A DNA stretch of 64,000 nucleotides from [Clostridium] aerotolerans DSM 5434 (GCF_000687555.1 NZ_JHWJ01000017.1:51961-115960), one strand, 5' to 3'; numbered from the stretch's first letter, positions 1-11,641 are shown. The notes: generated from the sequence alone by a model not told the origin. Translations and numbers: made by a program.

Positions 1-1
1 T

Positions 2-3000
2 AATGGAACTCTTTTTGGAGATGGATACTTCCAGGCAGGAGGAGGAGCTGATTTCACCTCAAAGAATCCTGTCTCAGTGACCGTAAAGAACCAGTATGCA
101 AAAGCAAAGGTATTGTTAACAAAGGTAAATGGAGATGATCCGTCAAAGAAACTGACCGGAGGAAGCTTCCAGCTATATGCAGACCCTGAATTTAAAAATA
201 AAGTAGGAGATTTTGCAGAAGTCGGTCAAAGCGGTATCTATGAGATTATCTTCTCCACAAAGCTTTACCATGACGGACAGTATTACATCAAGGAAGCAAG
301 CGCACCAGCCGGTTACATTGGCATAACAACTGCCTATCCGGAAGGAGGACTTCTTGCAGAAACAGGAAAGACAACAGAAGTCACCATGCCCAATAAGAGC
401 GGTGTAGACTTAAAAATTACAAAGTTAAGCGGTATGGGAGATACAGAAACATTAAAGCCCGGCATTACCTTTGAGCTTTATAAAAAGTCTTCTTCCGGAG
501 TATGGAACTACGTGACCACTGGTGTTACAGACAAGAATGGAGCCCTTTCTTTCCTTGGGCTTTCCATGGAACCGTCGGAGTCTTATGCCGTTTATGAGAC
601 AGAGGAGAGGGACCATGGGTTCTTAAAGTATCAGATGGATACCTTCGAAGGAAGCAAAGGACTGATTAAGCCCATTCTTACAGATGTAAACAAGAATGGC
701 GAGACAATCAACAGCCTGGAGCTTTATGTACTGGCGGATGAAAACACGGTCCTGCCAGGGGTATATGAGTTCAAAGCCCATAACCAGGAGGCACTGCCTC
801 TTAAAGTATTTAAAAATGATATTAACAGACAGGATAACCCGGATTCTTCTGTGAGTGCCGTAATAAAGGTAACAGATAAGAAAACCGGGAAACAGGTGGG
901 AGACCAGATTTCTGTTCCTTATGGTGAAACCGGAACCAGCATACTGCTTCTTCCCGGAACGTATGAGGTAGAAGAAACAGAGGTTCAGGAAAATCAGAAG
1001 GGCTATATCATAAACCGAGATGATGACAGAACCGTTTTAAAGAAAGAGGTGACCATAGAAAAGGGAAAAACACCTGAAGCCCTTGAATTTACCAACGTTA
1101 AGCAGAAAACAGAGCTGGCCATGGAAAAAACATCGCTTACCACTTCTTTAAAGGATTTATGGTGGAACGATGGCCAGACCGTAATGTATACCCTGACTAC
1201 CCGTGTTACAAACACCATTCCACTTGATGGGTTCGTGATAAAGGACCGGGGGCTTACCATGCTAAACGGCGGAAAGAGTGTTCTCCCTGAATCTGAATAT
1301 ACCAATGAAAAGTACACCATAACTTCCATAAAGCTGGGGAAATCTACGGAACAGAACCGGATTAAGGGAGCAAAAACAGGAACCATTATGGCGGATGTGA
1401 CCTTCTATGATTTTAAGGGCAGCCAGGTGGGAAGCGTTCAAAGCGTAAAGGTATCCGGTGATGGTGAAATCGCCCTGATCCGTCCGGTTAGCGGAAAGAA
1501 TGTGAAGTCCTTCCAGATCAGCTACCGGGATGATACCTTAAAGAATTCAACCGACCATAAATACCTCCTGGGTCAGGATTTCACACCGGGAAGTGTGGAG
1601 GTTACGGCTAAGCTGTTCCGGCAGGATGCAAAACTGTCTGACGGCAGCTATAAGGAAGAGATCAAGTATATCAATAACCAGGCAGATGCAGTAATGAGCT
1701 ACCGGGAATGGGATAGCAAAGGCACATTAAGCCAGGAAACAAAAAAGAAAGAGCAGACTTCTTTCGTAAACATTCCGATTACCCAAAGCAAGGCACCTGT
1801 CATAACCGCGGAGAAGAATGTCACTCCTATCAGGGAGGTTCAGGCAAATGACATTTTAACCTACACTCTCACTGTGAAAAATGTGACGAAAAGCAATGAT
1901 CCTGACATCGTCCCATTAAGAAAACCGGTACTCATCGACCATATACCGGAAGGGGTCACTGTTTCAGGAGAATCCGAAGGAGAAGACCGAATCTTAAAGG
2001 CAGTCCGTATTGTAAGTGGGCCTTCCGGAGTTGGAATTGAAAAGACCGTGAAAAAGGTGGATGCCCATACCGGGCAGGAGACGCTGTTTATACTTCTGAA
2101 CGGAGAGCTAAAGCAGAATGAACGGGTTACCGTTGAGGTTCAGGCTAAGGTTGCAGGAAATATTGTCAGCTATGGAAAGAATATTTTAAATAAGCTTTAT
2201 GTCACCAGTGATGTGCTTCAGCCCCCATTTTCCTTAAATAAGACAGGTGCCTCCTTTATGGTGGAAACCAATTCAGGGGATCAGTGGCCAAGTGCCGACT
2301 TACCAGGGGGCGTTCTTCTACCAGATGAAAAATACCGCTCTTACGGGTACGTATCCGATTCTGCAGAAAACTTCATGAGCACTGGAACAGGACTCAGGCT
2401 TTTTAAGGAGGTCAAAGGTAACTTAGATACCAGATTCGTGTCAGGCACCACAGCAGGAAGGACGGCAAAGACCATTGATGGAGACGGCGATTCTTCGAAT
2501 GATGGTTCTGTATTATACCGCTTGACCATTAACAATGATTCCACGACCAACTACGTCTCCAAGCTGCAGCTTATGGATATTCTTCCAACCAAGGGAGATC
2601 TAAATGCAGACAGCAACAACCGTTTGAGTGACTACAGGCTGAAATTTGAAAACATCCAGTCCATTTCCATTGAAAATCAAAAGGATGAAAGCAATCCAGG
2701 ACGAAAGATTGAGGACTTTAATTACCAGCTGTCTTATTCCAATGAACCATTTGACAATAAAAATACGGTGAAGACAGCTAAAAATGGAGTCTTAAATGAC
2801 AATAGCAATGGTTTCTGGTCTGGCAGCAGCAGCGATCCATCTGCGTTCCGGTTAAAGATCACTGACAATGACTTTTACCTGGCCCCAGGGGAGAACCTGG
2901 TAATCGTATACAAAACAACGGTGCCGTATACAACGGCAAAGGAGCTGGAAGAAGTCGCTTATGGTTATGCGGTAAATGATTTCGCACTTACCTACAGCTA

Positions 3001-6000
3001 TAGGGAAGGCGGTCCGACTGGAAATGAGAAGGCAACCGGGCAGATTCAAAACAGCAACGCTCCACAGGTACTCTTAGTGCCTGGAGATGTAAAGGTGTCC
3101 GGCCGTATCTTTATTGATGAAAACAACAGCGGACTACAAAATAAGAATCCTGAAAAGGATCATCTGCTTACGGATCTTCTGCCCGTTCTGACATCTGGCT
3201 ATTTTAATGTAGGCCTGATTAAGTACAGTAAGAACGGAGACGATGAGGTGGCCGGGGCAGCAGGCCCAGATGCCAGATTTACCTTTGGAGGACTGACTCC
3301 TGCCAAACCCTTTGGAATCCTGGGAACCCAATTTACCCAGGCAGAAGAAAGCAGCTGGTATCAAAACCAGGCGTTAAATGTATCAAAGCTAAAGGGAGAT
3401 GATCCGGCTCACTACAGGATCCGGGTGACCACAGGTGCAATGCCGGCTGGGTTTGAAGACCTGATATTAAAACTATCAAAACCATTTATGACATCAAATG
3501 GGGAGAATGGAGAGGCTGGAAGATCCAGACTGCCCTCATCCTTAAAGGAGGACGGAAGCAATTACGCGGAGAGCCTTGACAGCAATTTTAAGGAGGGAAA
3601 AGCGGGTTACGCATCCGAAGACTTCTTCTTATGGTCCACCTCCGGGGAGTATGATACCACCAAGGATATCGGCTTTGTGCCATACCGCAATGTAAAGGTG
3701 AAAAAGACGGATTCCTATGGAAATCCAGTGGAGGGCGTGCACTTTAGCGTTTATGGGCCATTTACCAATGAAGAGCTGGCTGAGCTTGAAAGGACCGGAA
3801 TTACAGATGTGAAGGTGCTAGGTGCTCCCGCAGCAGAAGGAAATACGGCTTTAAAAGACGAGGAGGCCCTCTTCCAGGCAGGAGACTTATTCTATTACCG
3901 AAACTACATCATTGCGGAAGACGGGGCGCCTGAGGGGTATGAGATGGAGCGTGCCACATCCTCGGATATGGAGCTTATGAAATCCTATCAGGTAGCAAAT
4001 CAGAAAGCTTGGGTTCTTAGAAGCAAGGAATTTAAGACAGAGGAGAACCCGATCCCAAGCGTTGTTATGGTTAAGAATGCCTATAAAAATGGATCACTCA
4101 CCTTTAATAAGATCGATGAGGCCACTGGAAAAGGATTATCCGGAGCCGCATTCCTGTTAAAGAAACAGGATGACGTGCCGGAATTTGCTTGGAAGGCATT
4201 TACAGCCGCTGTGATAGAAAGCCAGAATGCAATGGGAGTGGCTAAGGCAGAAGAAACAGACCAGGGACTGGAATTTGAAACACTGACGGGAGCTGTTGCC
4301 CTGACAGGAATTCCGTATGGCTCCTACACCTTATCAGAAATCCGGGTGCCGGAAGGCTATGACATCACAAAGAAAGTGAAAGATCTGGACTTTAAGATCA
4401 CAAGGGATGGGCAGGAAGTAACACTTCCTGAAATCTCTGACAACAAGATCACCAATGCAAGGACCGGTTACAGTCTGACCTTGCGAAAGACTGATAACTC
4501 AGGCAACCAACAGGTAGAGGGCATATCCTTTGCCATCGAAGGACCTGGAACGTACGAGAGTAAATCCTGGATTCCATTTTCCAGGGACCGTCTCGTGATT
4601 AAGGATAGTACGAATACCGGATATGAGGTGAAAGAAACGGATCAGGAAGGGCTTATTACCTGGAATCTTCCTTATGGAGATTATCAGATTAAGGAGCTTA
4701 CCAAGGAGGGGTATGAATCCATAGAACCCTTCTATGTGAGAATTGCCGCCAATGGAGACGTTTCCATTCTGGGCTCTGATATAAGAAAAGAGCTTACCCT
4801 TCTAAATTCCAAGCAGAAGGAAATCAACCTGTCCGTAGAAAATACCATAAAGACAGCACCTCTTGCCACCCAAAAGCTGGATGGGGAAACGCATCAGTCT
4901 GTAGCTGGCGCAGAATTTGAGATTAGGGGAACCTCCCTGATTCCGGGAGCATTTAAGGCCTACCAAAAGCATATTACAGGTCTTGGAGTGTCTCATGTGA
5001 TATCAGGAGAAGACGAGGGCGGACTCTTTATCCGTTATCAGGTGACCGGTGATGATTTAAAAGGAACCGGAACTCTGACTCAGATTCCTTATGGAAGCTA
5101 CACGCTACAGGAAACAAAGTCACCCGATGGCTATATTCTTGAGCCGGGTAAGGAGTGGAGAAAAGAATTCAAGCTGGAAAGCCCTGAGGGTCTAAGCCTG
5201 ACAGGGGAAGATGGAATTGTAAATGAACCTCATGTATTAAAGATTGAAAAGCAGGATGAGTTCACGAAAAAAGTTCTATCTGGTGCGGAATTTACCCTGA
5301 TTACACAAGATGGATGGTATGTGAGCCTTAATGAAGCCCTCTCATTTGTTGGTGTAAAACAAAATGAGGATAGCACCACCAGATTTATTACGGGAGAGGA
5401 CGGAACGGTCACAATTAAGCGTCTGCCACCAGGAGAATACACCTTAAAGGAAACAAAAGCCCCAGCCAATTATTCACTGGCGGGTGATACAAAAATTACG
5501 GTACTATCATCCGGCAACCGGGAAACAGTGGTGATATATGATGTGAGAAGCGAGGCCAGAATCAGGCTGTTAAAGACGGCTGCCCACGACCATGATATGA
5601 AGCTTTCAGGGGCAGTCTTTGAAATCTACTCTGACCCGGATTTAAAAACATTAAAAGGTACGATTACCACTGGAACCGATGGAGCCGGCGAATCAGATAT
5701 GCTGCCCCTTGGCACCTATTATGTTACAGAAAAAGGAGCCCCGGACGGTTATGAACGAAGTGACAACATCTATCCTGTCACCTTAAAGGAAGACAGTGAG
5801 GCAGTCACGGTACTTTCAGACGGAAATGATTTCATTATCAATCATTATGGTACCGGAGCACTTGTATTTGATAAGACAGATAAAGAGACTGGTGAGAAGT
5901 TAAAAGAAGCCCGGTTCTCTGTATCGGAAAAGAAGACCCAGGTAGAGGGAGCGTGGAATGACTTTATCTCCATTTTGGAAAAACAGAGTCAGGATGACCT

Positions 6001-7588
6001 TCTTTCTATGGGAATCAGTGATTTAACGGCAGAAGAAGGTAAGCTTCAGTTTACAGCGGTTGACGGTCATGTATCCTTAAAAGGACTTCCTTTTGGAACG
6101 TATACCTTGAAAGAGGAGAGAGCACCGGAAGGTTATTTAAGCTTAAGCGGAAAGACAGAGATTGATTTTACCCTGTCAGATGCCAAACGGGAAGCCGATT
6201 TAGGAAATAACAATATCATTGTAAATGAGCGGGCAGAATTTGAAATCCAGATAAAGAAAGTGGATAATCTGGGACGGAACATCAGCGGAATGCAATTTCG
6301 CATTCTGGGACCGGGAAAATACGAAGACGGAGGACTCCTTTCTCTGTTTGGCGCAGAACGGTTCCACTCAGACGATGACTCAGGAACCGGAATATTCACC
6401 ACCGGGGAAGACGGAATCATAAAGCTGGGCTTAAAGCATGGAGATTATCAATTAAAAGAAATTGCCACAGACCGGTACGATTCCATGGAGCCCTTCTATA
6501 TCCGGGTGAATAAGGATGGAACTATAACCGTGTTAAAAAATCCAGACGGAAAGGTTTCCGTACCTAGCGAAAAGCCGTCAGAACTGCTTGTGACCAATCA
6601 GATCAGCACCGGAAGAATGGAGCTTGAAAAGGTAGATAGCGAGGAAAAGACAATCCGGCTTAATGGAGCAGAATTTACCCTTACCAGTTTGGAAACTCTG
6701 GTGCCGGGTGCCTGGGACAGCTACAGAAATCTGGCTGCGTCTCAGGGAGCTGTCTGGGATAAGAACGGGGTAAAGGGAAATACCATTACCTTCACCCTTC
6801 AGGGCAAGGGTTCCATTGAGAACCTGCCTTACGGAACCTATCGGCTGACAGAAACAAAAGCCCCGAACGGCTATGTTCTTGGGACCCAGCCATGGACCAG
6901 TGAGTTTACCATTGGAAGCAGCCAAAAAGAGATTCTCTATACCACCTCCGGCCTGTTAACAAAGACGGAAGGACCAGTGGAAAATATGCCGTCAGCCATT
7001 ACCGTAATAAAAACCAATGCAGTATTGGCAGATCTAAGGCTTAAGGGAGCTGAGTTCCAGCTAAAGGCATCAGATGGCAGATATGTCATGCTGTATCAGG
7101 GATCATTTTCCGGCTATACACCGGATAAAGCGGCTGCCGGAACCATTGTTACAGGGGATGACGGACAGTTTATGGTAAAGCGGCTTCCAATGGATACCTA
7201 TACCTTTATAGAAACAAAGGCGCCTTCCGGTTACTACATTAACAATAACATACCGCCTGTAACCTTAGACGGTATCAATCGTTTCACCATTTCCATTCAA
7301 GATGAGAGGATAAGCAGCAGCGGAGGAAGGGACGACGGAGGCAGTGCAAGCCCAACCAGTCCAACCGTCACCATTGTGCCCGATCCCGTGCCGCTGGCTA
7401 ATCTTCCTACCAATGAGAGTGCAGATCAGCTCATACAGGTGGATGACGGAAACGTACCACTTGCAAGGCTTCCAAAGACAGGAGAACGTAAAAATAATGC
7501 AGGAAATGTAATGGTGACTCTGTCGGGATTTATGTTGGCTCTCTATGCAGCGCTTACGAAAAAGAAAAAGGAAAAGGAGAATAATTAA
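2..7588 (+). CDS. Giant LPXTG-anchored adhesin, SpaA/Cna-B-like modules (5' end outside window)
   Basis: This is the C-terminal ~2,528 residues of a surface protein. The frame is open back to base 2, so the apparent GTG at 77 is internal and the real start lies upstream. At least ten modules carry the SpaA/Cna-B (prealbumin-like) signature: an opening Lys-x-Asp strand, a central 'GA-F-L' strand, a TGEDG turn, and a closing 'GTYTLKETKAP-GY' strand. The closing strand recurs about twelve times. Residues roughly 560-1000 resemble DUF11/isopeptide repeats ('DILTYTLTVKN', 'LIDHIPEGV'). The C-terminus is a sortase signal: LPKTG, a hydrophobic segment and a KKKKEKENN tail. It is presumably sortase-anchored to peptidoglycan and stabilised by intramolecular isopeptide bonds. 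The ligand cannot be read from sequence. No sortase gene is present in the window. Confidence 0.93.
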   Translation, partial: NGTLFGDGYFQAGGGADFTSKNPVSVTVKNQYAKAKVLLTKVNGDDPSKKLTGGSFQLYADPEFKNKVGDFAEVGQSGIYEIIFSTKLYHDGQYYIKEASAPAGYIGITTAYPEGGLLAETGKTTEVTMPNKSGVDLKITKLSGMGDTETLKPGITFELYKKSSSGVWNYVTTGVTDKNGALSFLGLSMEPSESYAVYETEERDHGFLKYQMDTFEGSKGLIKPILTDVNKNGETINSLELYVLADENTVLPGVYEFKAHNQEALPLKVFKNDINRQDNPDSSVSAVIKVTDKKTGKQVGDQISVPYGETGTSILLLPGTYEVEETEVQENQKGYIINRDDDRTVLKKEVTIEKGKTPEALEFTNVKQKTELAMEKTSLTTSLKDLWWNDGQTVMYTLTTRVTNTIPLDGFVIKDRGLTMLNGGKSVLPESEYTNEKYTITSIKLGKSTEQNRIKGAKTGTIMADVTFYDFKGSQVGSVQSVKVSGDGEIALIRPVSGKNVKSFQISYRDDTLKNSTDHKYLLGQDFTPGSVEVTAKLFRQDAKLSDGSYKEEIKYINNQADAVMSYREWDSKGTLSQETKKKEQTSFVNIPITQSKAPVITAEKNVTPIREVQANDILTYTLTVKNVTKSNDPDIVPLRKPVLIDHIPEGVTVSGESEGEDRILKAVRIVSGPSGVGIEKTVKKVDAHTGQETLFILLNGELKQNERVTVEVQAKVAGNIVSYGKNILNKLYVTSDVLQPPFSLNKTGASFMVETNSGDQWPSADLPGGVLLPDEKYRSYGYVSDSAENFMSTGTGLRLFKEVKGNLDTRFVSGTTAGRTAKTIDGDGDSSNDGSVLYRLTINNDSTTNYVSKLQLMDILPTKGDLNADSNNRLSDYRLKFENIQSISIENQKDESNPGRKIEDFNYQLSYSNEPFDNKNTVKTAKNGVLNDNSNGFWSGSSSDPSAFRLKITDNDFYLAPGENLVIVYKTTVPYTTAKELEEVAYGYAVNDFALTYSYREGGPTGNEKATGQIQNSNAPQVLLVPGDVKVSGRIFIDENNSGLQNKNPEKDHLLTDLLPVLTSGYFNVGLIKYSKNGDDEVAGAAGPDARFTFGGLTPAKPFGILGTQFTQAEESSWYQNQALNVSKLKGDDPAHYRIRVTTGAMPAGFEDLILKLSKPFMTSNGENGEAGRSRLPSSLKEDGSNYAESLDSNFKEGKAGYASEDFFLWSTSGEYDTTKDIGFVPYRNVKVKKTDSYGNPVEGVHFSVYGPFTNEELAELERTGITDVKVLGAPAAEGNTALKDEEALFQAGDLFYYRNYIIAEDGAPEGYEMERATSSDMELMKSYQVANQKAWVLRSKEFKTEENPIPSVVMVKNAYKNGSLTFNKIDEATGKGLSGAAFLLKKQDDVPEFAWKAFTAAVIESQNAMGVAKAEETDQGLEFETLTGAVALTGIPYGSYTLSEIRVPEGYDITKKVKDLDFKITRDGQEVTLPEISDNKITNARTGYSLTLRKTDNSGNQQVEGISFAIEGPGTYESKSWIPFSRDRLVIKDSTNTGYEVKETDQEGLITWNLPYGDYQIKELTKEGYESIEPFYVRIAANGDVSILGSDIRKELTLLNSKQKEINLSVENTIKTAPLATQKLDGETHQSVAGAEFEIRGTSLIPGAFKAYQKHITGLGVSHVISGEDEGGLFIRYQVTGDDLKGTGTLTQIPYGSYTLQETKSPDGYILEPGKEWRKEFKLESPEGLSLTGEDGIVNEPHVLKIEKQDEFTKKVLSGAEFTLITQDGWYVSLNEALSFVGVKQNEDSTTRFITGEDGTVTIKRLPPGEYTLKETKAPANYSLAGDTKITVLSSGNRETVVIYDVRSEARIRLLKTAAHDHDMKLSGAVFEIYSDPDLKTLKGTITTGTDGAGESDMLPLGTYYVTEKGAPDGYERSDNIYPVTLKEDSEAVTVLSDGNDFIINHYGTGALVFDKTDKETGEKLKEARFSVSEKKTQVEGAWNDFISILEKQSQDDLLSMGISDLTAEEGKLQFTAVDGHVSLKGLPFGTYTLKEERAPEGYLSLSGKTEIDFTLSDAKREADLGNNNIIVNERAEFEIQIKKVDNLGRNISGMQFRILGPGKYEDGGLLSLFGAERFHSDDDSGTGIFTTGEDGIIKLGLKHGDYQLKEIATDRYDSMEPFYIRVNKDGTITVLKNPDGKVSVPSEKPSELLVTNQISTGRMELEKVDSEEKTIRLNGAEFTLTSLETLVPGAWDSYRNLAASQGAVWDKNGVKGNTITFTLQGKGSIENLPYGTYRLTETKAPNGYVLGTQPWTSEFTIGSSQKEILYTTSGLLTKTEGPVENMPSAITVIKTNAVLADLRLKGAEFQLKASDGRYVMLYQGSFSGYTPDKAAAGTIVTGDDGQFMVKRLPMDTYTFIETKAPSGYYINNNIPPVTLDGINRFTISIQDERISSSGGRDDGGSASPTSPTVTIVPDPVPLANLPTNESADQLIQVDDGNVPLARLPKTGERKNNAGNVMVTLSGFMLALYAALTKKKKEKENN

Positions 7589-7601
7589 GCAAAACCTGTT
7601 C

Positions 7602-7630
7602 TTGACTTTATTAAATTAACTTGCTATAAT
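7602..7630 (+). promoter_or_regulatory. Promoter of the gdhA leader
   Basis: TTGACT (7602-7607) and TATAAT (7625-7630) are separated by exactly 17 bases, close to the sigma-A consensus. It starts 14 bases after the adhesin stop codon and would initiate near 7637, giving gdhA a ~120-nt leader. Confidence 0.8.
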
Positions 7631-7657
7631 TTCTTTCAAGCAGTGAACAGGCAAAGG

Positions 7658-9093
<1,436 letters not shown>

Positions 9094-9232
9094 TCCCGTC
9101 ATCCAAAAAATTTTACTGGAAATGTGAATGGTTTTGGTATATAATAAGCGATAAGACTTGAGGCGGAGTGTTCTTCGCCTTATTGTTTTCCTGAAAATTA
9201 TCTTAGTAAAACAGAAAGCAGGTGATGATTCT

Positions 9233-10120
9233 ATGCACAAATTCCTAAGAACCATTGGTTTTAGCCTTTATGAGAAGGACCGGGACATAGAGAAACTACT
9301 GGATCAGCTCTGTGAAGACTTATCCGATTTAAAACGGATTCAGATTGACGAAGAATCCAATTTATGTGAGCTTCGCAAGGAAGTGGCACCAGGAATGGGG
9401 ATTGCCATTTTCGGAGAGATGGACCGGGAAGGCCATTTTTGCAGAAGCTACTATTATCCTTATTTAAAAACCAGTGACATGACATCATACGTGCCCTGTT
9501 CCATACAGCGTCATACGGAGCGGGAGACTTATGCCGGTCTTTTGGATGAATATAAAGTTGGTATATCCCTGATTTTTTATATAGACAATACCCTTGAATG
9601 CAGAGAGCGGATGATAGATCATCACTCCATGGATACGAAAGACACATGTCTTTCTGGTCTGTCCGTCAGCGGAAAGATCCTTCTTCCCATTCAAAAAACG
9701 GAGATTCAGAGAGAAAAAGCAAGAGTTGCGGCCAAAGACCGGAACACTCTTTTAGAGGCTGCGAAAAATGGGGATGAGGATGCCATGGAAACCCTGACCA
9801 TAGAAGATATTGATTTATATTCCCAGGCTTCCAGAAGGGCCATGAAGGAAGACCTTTATTCCATCATTGATTCCTGCTTTATGCCTTGCGGTGTGGAATG
9901 CGATCAGTACTCCATTATCGGCGAGATCATAAAGATTGAGGAAAAGAAAAATAAGATTACAGAAGAAGAGGTCTATGACTTTACCTTAGAGTGCAGCGAC
10001 TTGATTTTCCACGTTGGCATTGCCAAAAAGGATCTGGTAGGAACCCCTGAGATCGGACGCCGGTTCAAAGGACAGATCTGGATGCAGGGTGTGGTGAATT
10101 TTAAGGAGAAAGTAGAATAA
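9233..10120 (+). CDS. DUF3881-like cytoplasmic protein
   Basis: The protein has 295 residues from the ATG at 9233, which follows an AGCAGGTGAT ribosome site. The frame is open further upstream to 9158, but that stretch is intergenic in character. I see no signal peptide or membrane segment. The N-terminus ('MHKFLRTIGFSLYEK') and overall size resemble the DUF3881 family, which I associate with Lachnospiraceae; this is recall, not a search. The middle part is acidic and contains a helix-rich segment ('LLEAAKNGDEDAMETLTIED'). Function is unknown. It stands alone between gdhA and tRNA-Arg. Confidence 0.6.
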   Translation: MHKFLRTIGFSLYEKDRDIEKLLDQLCEDLSDLKRIQIDEESNLCELRKEVAPGMGIAIFGEMDREGHFCRSYYYPYLKTSDMTSYVPCSIQRHTERETYAGLLDEYKVGISLIFYIDNTLECRERMIDHHSMDTKDTCLSGLSVSGKILLPIQKTEIQREKARVAAKDRNTLLEAAKNGDEDAMETLTIEDIDLYSQASRRAMKEDLYSIIDSCFMPCGVECDQYSIIGEIIKIEEKKNKITEEEVYDFTLECSDLIFHVGIAKKDLVGTPEIGRRFKGQIWMQGVVNFKEKVE

Positions 10121-10133
10121 TAGAAGTTATGTC

Positions 10134-10162
10134 TTGACGAAAAGGACAAATGTTAATATAAT
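10134..10162 (+). promoter_or_regulatory. Promoter of tRNA-Arg
   Basis: TTGACG (10134-10139) and TATAAT (10157-10162) have a 17-base spacer, and the tRNA begins 43 bases after the -10 box. Confidence 0.8.
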
Positions 10163-10204
10163 AATTAGTGCACTGTGTGGCAGCATCTGCTGTGATACAG
10201 GGAT

Positions 10205-10278
10205 GTTTCCGTAGCTCAGCTGGATAGAGCGACCGCCTCCTAAGCGGTAGGCCGGGTGTTCAAATCACCTCGGGAACG
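10205..10278 (+). tRNA. tRNA-Arg (anticodon CCT)
   Basis: The acceptor stem GTTTCCG (10205-10211) pairs with CGGGAAC (10271-10277), and the discriminator is G. The anticodon stem ACCGC/GCGGT encloses the loop CTCCTAA, giving anticodon CCT, which reads AGG. The T arm GGGTG/CACCT has loop TTCAAAT. CCA is not encoded. Confidence 0.95.
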
Positions 10279-10283
10279 TAATG

Positions 10284-10323
10284 AAAAGCCGGAACCTGGT
10301 TTAAGGGTTTCGGCTTTTCTTTT
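10284..10323 (+). terminator. Terminator of tRNA-Arg
   Basis: AAAAGCCGGAACC pairs with GGGTTTCGGCTTTT, followed by CTTTT, directly after the tRNA. Confidence 0.8.
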
Positions 10324-10343
10324 ACTAGGAGACCTAAAGGGCC

Positions 10344-10976
10344 TTAAGGAAGGATTATACTCTCAATTGTAGAGAGCATTTCCTGCCAGGAGACTCCGTT
10401 TGTTAATTGAACAGAATAGAAGTAACCAGCTGACTGCCAGGTTGCCAGGAAGCATTGAGTTTCATTTCCCTTTAAGGTAATCTCTTCACCGCTTATCTTT
10501 ACTTTCTTTCCAACGGAATAATCGTTATAATCCCCGCTATTATCTTCACTGCCCTTTGATATTCTATAGGTAAGAGAGTTGTCTAATCCCATGTACTCAA
10601 TCTGTGCCAAATCATTTCCGTATGAGGTATACTGAACTTCCTCAGCTTCAAATGGCAAAGTTTTTATTTCTTTAATAGAAAATCCCATTACTTTTGATAG
10701 TTTGTCAATGGTGTTAAATTCTCTGATATCAGGGGATACCTGTAACGGTGGTTCTACTAAGTCATTTATTTTATTGTGAGCAATAAGGGAACCTGCAACC
10801 AGAATAATCAAGCAGGCGGCTACTGAAAGGTACTTTTTATATACTGGAAAAAATATTAATTTTGATGGCTTTTTATTATCATTCCAATGGTTGATATTAT
10901 CCATGATTCGAAACTTCATTTCTTCTGTCATCTGAATATGTTCCATAATCTGATCATATTTATTCTTCAAAGTCAT
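10344..10976 (-). CDS. Putative anti-sigma factor with DUF4367-like domain
   Basis: The protein has 210 residues. A cytoplasmic N-terminus of about 45 residues ('MTLKNKYDQIMEHIQMTEEMK') is followed by one membrane segment (about residues 48-66, 'YLSVAACLIILVAGSLIA') and an extracytoplasmic domain. The gene overlaps the end of the ECF sigma gene by 17 bases, so the two are translationally coupled. That architecture and location are typical of a membrane anti-sigma factor. The outer domain resembles the lipoprotein encoded at 11668-12198: both contain 'SGDYN-Y' followed by matching strands and end in an 'I--I' helix. The family name DUF4367 is from memory. No zinc-finger HxxxCxxC motif is present, so it would be a non-ZAS type of anti-sigma factor. 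Confidence 0.7.
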   Translation of the reverse strand: MTLKNKYDQIMEHIQMTEEMKFRIMDNINHWNDNKKPSKLIFFPVYKKYLSVAACLIILVAGSLIAHNKINDLVEPPLQVSPDIREFNTIDKLSKVMGFSIKEIKTLPFEAEEVQYTSYGNDLAQIEYMGLDNSLTYRISKGSEDNSGDYNDYSVGKKVKISGEEITLKGNETQCFLATWQSAGYFYSVQLTNGVSWQEMLSTIESIILP

Positions 10977-11592
10977 ATACCTCCCTTAATGTATCTTTCA
11001 GTTTGCTTCTTGCTCTTAAGAGCAAGGAACGAACGGTTGCTTCCTTCTTTGATAACATTGCCGCAATTTCCGCGGTTGAGTAGCCCTCATAATAAAAAAG
11101 ATGGATGACTTCGCTGTATTTTAATGGCATCTGTTTCACTGCATCCCATACAAATGACAAATCATCGGTTTCGTTTGTCAGTAATTCATCTCTAAGCTCA
11201 TCGGTTTTGCGTGTATTGAAATAGGTTAGCTTATTTTTACTCTTGTTGATTGCAACTCTGAACATCCATGCTTTCTCATGTTCAGCCGTTTCAAATTCAG
11301 GCTGAGTTTTTAGAAATTGAATTAGGGTGTCCTGCAGAATATCTTCCGCATCGTCCATATTGTGAAGATAAGAATAAGCCAGTCGTAAAACACTGTTACC
11401 GTAACATGTTAACAATCGCTCCGCCTGATGATTAATCTGCGAAGGGGAAGCTGTGCTCTGAGTGGGACGGAGTCTTTTTCCTGTCTCTGCCTCAAAGGTA
11501 GATATCAGGAAGCAAAGCAGTTTGCAGATTATGTTTTTTGTACCATAAGTACCAATCAAAAATTTGTTTTGTATTCTATGTGCTGCAGCCAT
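10960..11592 (-). CDS. ECF-type RNA polymerase sigma factor
   Basis: The protein has 210 residues. Region 2 ('SVLRLAYSYLHNMDDAEDILQDTLIQFLKTQPEF') contains the DAEDILQDT signature of ECF sigma factors. Region 4 ('MPLKYSEVIHLFYYEGYSTAEIAAMLSKKEATVRSLLLRAR') is a clear helix-turn-helix. The start at 11592 is chosen because AAGGAGG lies eight bases upstream; a more upstream start exists without support. About 50 residues precede region 2, which is longer than usual and of unknown role. The gene lies between a lipoprotein gene and the putative anti-sigma gene on the same strand, so it likely controls an envelope or peptide-stress response. Confidence 0.88.
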   Translation of the reverse strand: MAAAHRIQNKFLIGTYGTKNIICKLLCFLISTFEAETGKRLRPTQSTASPSQINHQAERLLTCYGNSVLRLAYSYLHNMDDAEDILQDTLIQFLKTQPEFETAEHEKAWMFRVAINKSKNKLTYFNTRKTDELRDELLTNETDDLSFVWDAVKQMPLKYSEVIHLFYYEGYSTAEIAAMLSKKEATVRSLLLRARSKLKDTLREVYDFEE

Positions 11593-11616
11593 TCGGCTCC
11601 CTCCTTGCATTGCAAT

Positions 11617-11641
11617 GCACGGCAGAGAATCCCTGCCGTGC
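11617..11641. repeat. Inverted repeat between lipoprotein and sigma genes
   Basis: GCACGGCAG (11617-11625) and CTGCCGTGC (11633-11641) form a 9-bp stem. An overlapping perfect 14-base palindrome, TGCATTGCAATGCA, lies at 11606-11619. No T-run follows on the minus strand, so this is more likely an RNA-processing or modulating hairpin than a full terminator. Confidence 0.5.

Noticed and set aside
6578..6925. Minus-strand 115-aa ORF within the adhesin
   Set aside because: Shadow of the repetitive adhesin frame; composition and position match antisense of Cna-B modules.
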